DNA from: Streptomyces sp. SCSIO 30461 | GTDB lineage: Bacteria > Actinomycetota > Actinomycetes > Streptomycetales > Streptomycetaceae | DNA: 64,000 nucleotides | NCBI RefSeq assembly: GCF_037023745.1 | Contig: NZ_CP146101.1 | Coordinates: 186,001 to 250,000, forward strand | Direction: 5' to 3' | Part shown: one piece after another, positions 62,356 to 64,000 of the stretch | Layout of the letters: each line of letters begins with the position of its first letter | Numbering within the stretch: position 1 is the stretch's first letter | Program-made: the position numbers and the translations under genes | Notes under the pieces: generated by a model | What the model was told of the DNA's origin: nothing | The model's database searches: none | The model's input: the letters and a program-made list of their open reading frames with translations, nothing else

Positions 62356-63629
62356 TTGTCGACAGGCTCCAGGACCTCACGGCCACCGAGGTAGGGGCGC
62401 AGGATCTCGGGCACCCGCACCGAACCGTCAGCCAACTGGTGGTTCTCCAGGATCGCGACGATCGTGCGCGGCACGGCGCACAACGTGCCGTTCAGCGTGG
62501 CGAGCGGCTTGACCTGCTTGCCGTCCCGCACGCGGACCGACAGGCGGCGGGCCTGGAAGCCGTCGCAGTTCGAAGCGGAGGTCAGCTCGCGGTACTTGCC
62601 CTGAGTGGGGATCCACGCTTCGCAGTCGTACTTACGCGAGGCGGACGAGCCGAGGTCGCCGGAGGCCACGTCGATGACCTGGAACGGCAGCTCCAGGGCG
62701 TTCAGCCACTGCTTCTCCCACTCGAGGAGCCGCTGGTGCTCGTTCTGGGCGTCGTCCGGGTCGACGTAGGTGAACATCTCGACCTTGTCGAACTGGTGCA
62801 CACGGAAGATTCCGCGGGTGTCCTTGCCGTAGGTGCCGGCCTCACGCCGGAAGCAGGGCGAGAAGCCCGCGTACCGCAGCGGCAGCTTGTCCGCGTCGAT
62901 GATCTCGTCCATGTGGTACGCCGCCAGCGGCACTTCGGACGTGCCCACCAGGTAGAAGTCGTCCTTCTCCAGGTGGTACACGTTCTCCGCGGCCTGGCCG
63001 AGGAAGCCGGTGCCCTCCATGGCGCGCGGGCGGACCAGCGCGGGGGTCAGCATAGGGATGAACCCCGCCTCGGTGGCCTGGGCGATCGCCGCGTTCACGA
63101 GCGCGAGCTCCAGCAGGGCACCGACACCCGTCAGATAGTAGAAGCGCGACCCTGAGACCTTCGCGCCCCGTTCCACGTCGATGGCGCCGAGCGCCTCGCC
63201 GAGCTCCAAGTGGTCCTTGGGCTCGAAGCCTTCGGCGGTGAAGTCCCGGATCGTGCCATGGGTCTCCAGGACGACGAAGTCCTCCTCGCCGCCGACGGGC
63301 ACATCGGGGTGGACCAGGTTGCCGAGCTGGAGCGCCAGCCGACGGGTCTCCTCGTCGGCGTCGTTCTGCTCCGCCTCGGCCGCCTTGACGTCGGTCTTCA
63401 GCTGCTCGGCCTTCTTCAGCAGCTCCGCGCGCTCGTCGGGCGACGCCTTGGGGATGAGCTTGCCGAGCGACTTCTGCTCGGAGCGGAGTTCATCGAAGCG
63501 GATGCCGGACGACCTGCGCCGCTCATCGGCTGAGAGCAGGGCGTCGACAATGCCGACGTCCTCTCCACGGGCGCGCTGGGAGGCGCGAACACGGTCGGGG
63601 TCCTCACGGAGCAGGCGAAGGTCAATCAC
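62352..63629 (-). CDS. serS: seryl-tRNA synthetase
   Basis: Class II synthetase of 425 residues, full length. An N-terminal tRNA-binding coiled coil ([23 protein letters not shown] to about residue 100), then class II motif 2 ([26 protein letters not shown]) and motif 3 ([18 protein letters not shown]), with [13 protein letters not shown] before it. It charges tRNA-Ser. The HAD gene overlaps its 3' end by four bases and a tRNA-Ser-like locus is 800 bases away. ATG at 63629. No T-box is visible upstream. Confidence 0.98.
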   Translation of the reverse strand: MIDLRLLREDPDRVRASQRARGEDVGIVDALLSADERRRSSGIRFDELRSEQKSLGKLIPKASPDERAELLKKAEQLKTDVKAAEAEQNDADEETRRLALQLGNLVHPDVPVGGEEDFVVLETHGTIRDFTAEGFEPKDHLELGEALGAIDVERGAKVSGSRFYYLTGVGALLELALVNAAIAQATEAGFIPMLTPALVRPRAMEGTGFLGQAAENVYHLEKDDFYLVGTSEVPLAAYHMDEIIDADKLPLRYAGFSPCFRREAGTYGKDTRGIFRVHQFDKVEMFTYVDPDDAQNEHQRLLEWEKQWLNALELPFQVIDVASGDLGSSASRKYDCEAWIPTQGKYRELTSASNCDGFQARRLSVRVRDGKQVKPLATLNGTLCAVPRTIVAILENHQLADGSVRVPEILRPYLGGREVLEPVDK

Positions 63630-64000
63630 CCCCCCAGGCTACCGGTGCCGTCTGTCGCTTCCCCACCCGATTGATATCGCGTGCGTGTCCCTTTATCGCA
63701 ATTGCCTCGACTGTCAGAAAATGTCGGATATGGGAAAAGCGGTCGTGGATCCGGAACGGCATCGACTGTTGGTCGGGGCGGTGGATGTCCGGCCGGTGAT
63801 CCGGTCGCCGAGGGGGTGGTCGCGGGGGGTGGTCGCGGGAGCGGGCGCTTGCTCGTCCCGACTGTCGGGCCTGGGTGCCGCGCCGCGGCATTGTCGGTGC
63901 GGGTTGTCCACAGGGTGTGGCGTTCCGTGAAAGTTATCCACAGGGTGCTTCGGTTGTCTGTGGATTGCGGAGGGGATCGTTCCGGCGTTGAGGCTGATCC
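63630..64000. other. serS upstream region with DnaA-box-like sequences
   Basis: A 371-base stretch with no gene. It starts with an AT-richer patch (TTGATATCGCGTGC and TTTATCGCAATTGCC), which may carry the serS promoter, and ends with two exact DnaA-box-like sequences, TTGTCCACA at 63904-63912 and TTATCCACA at 63934-63942, in the same orientation, with a weaker third in TTGTCTGTGGATT. The reading frames here are low-complexity and unlike genes. Confidence 0.55.

Noticed and set aside
63630..64000. T-box or other aminoacyl-tRNA riboswitch before serS
   Set aside because: No T-box consensus or antiterminator/terminator pair could be found; only DnaA-box-like sequences and a possible promoter patch.

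Overview
The window is high-GC actinobacterial DNA and almost certainly a Streptomyces chromosome. The evidence is an SsgA sporulation protein, a fused CydCD exporter, a DUF5326 protein, a Rex operator before cydA, a perfect copy of the Streptomyces-type parS 14-mer, and strong third-position GC bias. The gene order on both flanks (ssgA, thiC, hisC, cydAB-cydCD, M23 peptidase, HAD, then kptA, SDR, ABC transporters, HAD, serS) matches what I remember of the S. coelicolor core. That is recalled, not searched.

Left core, 1-22.8 kb: LysR regulator, cystathionine gamma-synthase/lyase-type enzyme, small membrane protein, cupin, DUF5326, a clean ISL3-family insertion (3514-5033, 22-bp terminal repeats, 8-bp target duplication) in front of ssgA, YibE/F, TPP riboswitch-thiC, a two-TM protein, a PPP-type phosphatase, LacI regulator, hisC, Rex-controlled cydA-cydB-cydCD, an M23 peptidase and a HAD phosphatase.

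Mobile region, 23.19-52.85 kb: a gene for an LLM-class (luciferase-like, F420-type) oxidoreductase has been split by site-specific integration. Its 5' part is at 22975, its 3' part at 52855, and a large serine integrase lies directly against the right junction. Two left junctions share a 28-bp stretch, at 23187 and 28254, so two related elements seem to have integrated in succession. Between them are two identical head-to-tail IS110-family copies, a PIN/ribbon-helix-helix toxin-antitoxin pair and gene debris. The main element (28258-52853) carries a membrane hydrolase / Ser-Thr kinase / coiled-coil membrane protein / SAVMC3_10250-type module, an intact spare copy of the target LLM gene, a cluster of four glycosyltransferases with FkbM methyltransferase, NUDIX and P-loop genes, an HTH-peptide deformylase pair, and a mobilization and replication block (ParB-like, relaxase, MobC-like, DUF2637, DnaB-like ATPase). 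It looks like an integrative and mobilizable element.

The most striking signal is in the spare LLM gene. Over the eight codons covering the integrase crossover, six are synonymously changed relative to the disrupted gene, mostly to rare AT-ending codons, while the next eight codons are identical. This looks like an attachment site erased without altering the protein: the element would complement the gene it breaks and protect that copy from its own integrase.

Right core, 53.5-64 kb: kptA, a hydrolase-SDR fusion with a MerR gene, a four-gene ABC-2 transporter operon, a tRNA-Ser-like locus with an abnormally long anticodon arm, a HAD phosphatase overlapping serS, and DnaA-box-like sequences at the end of the window.
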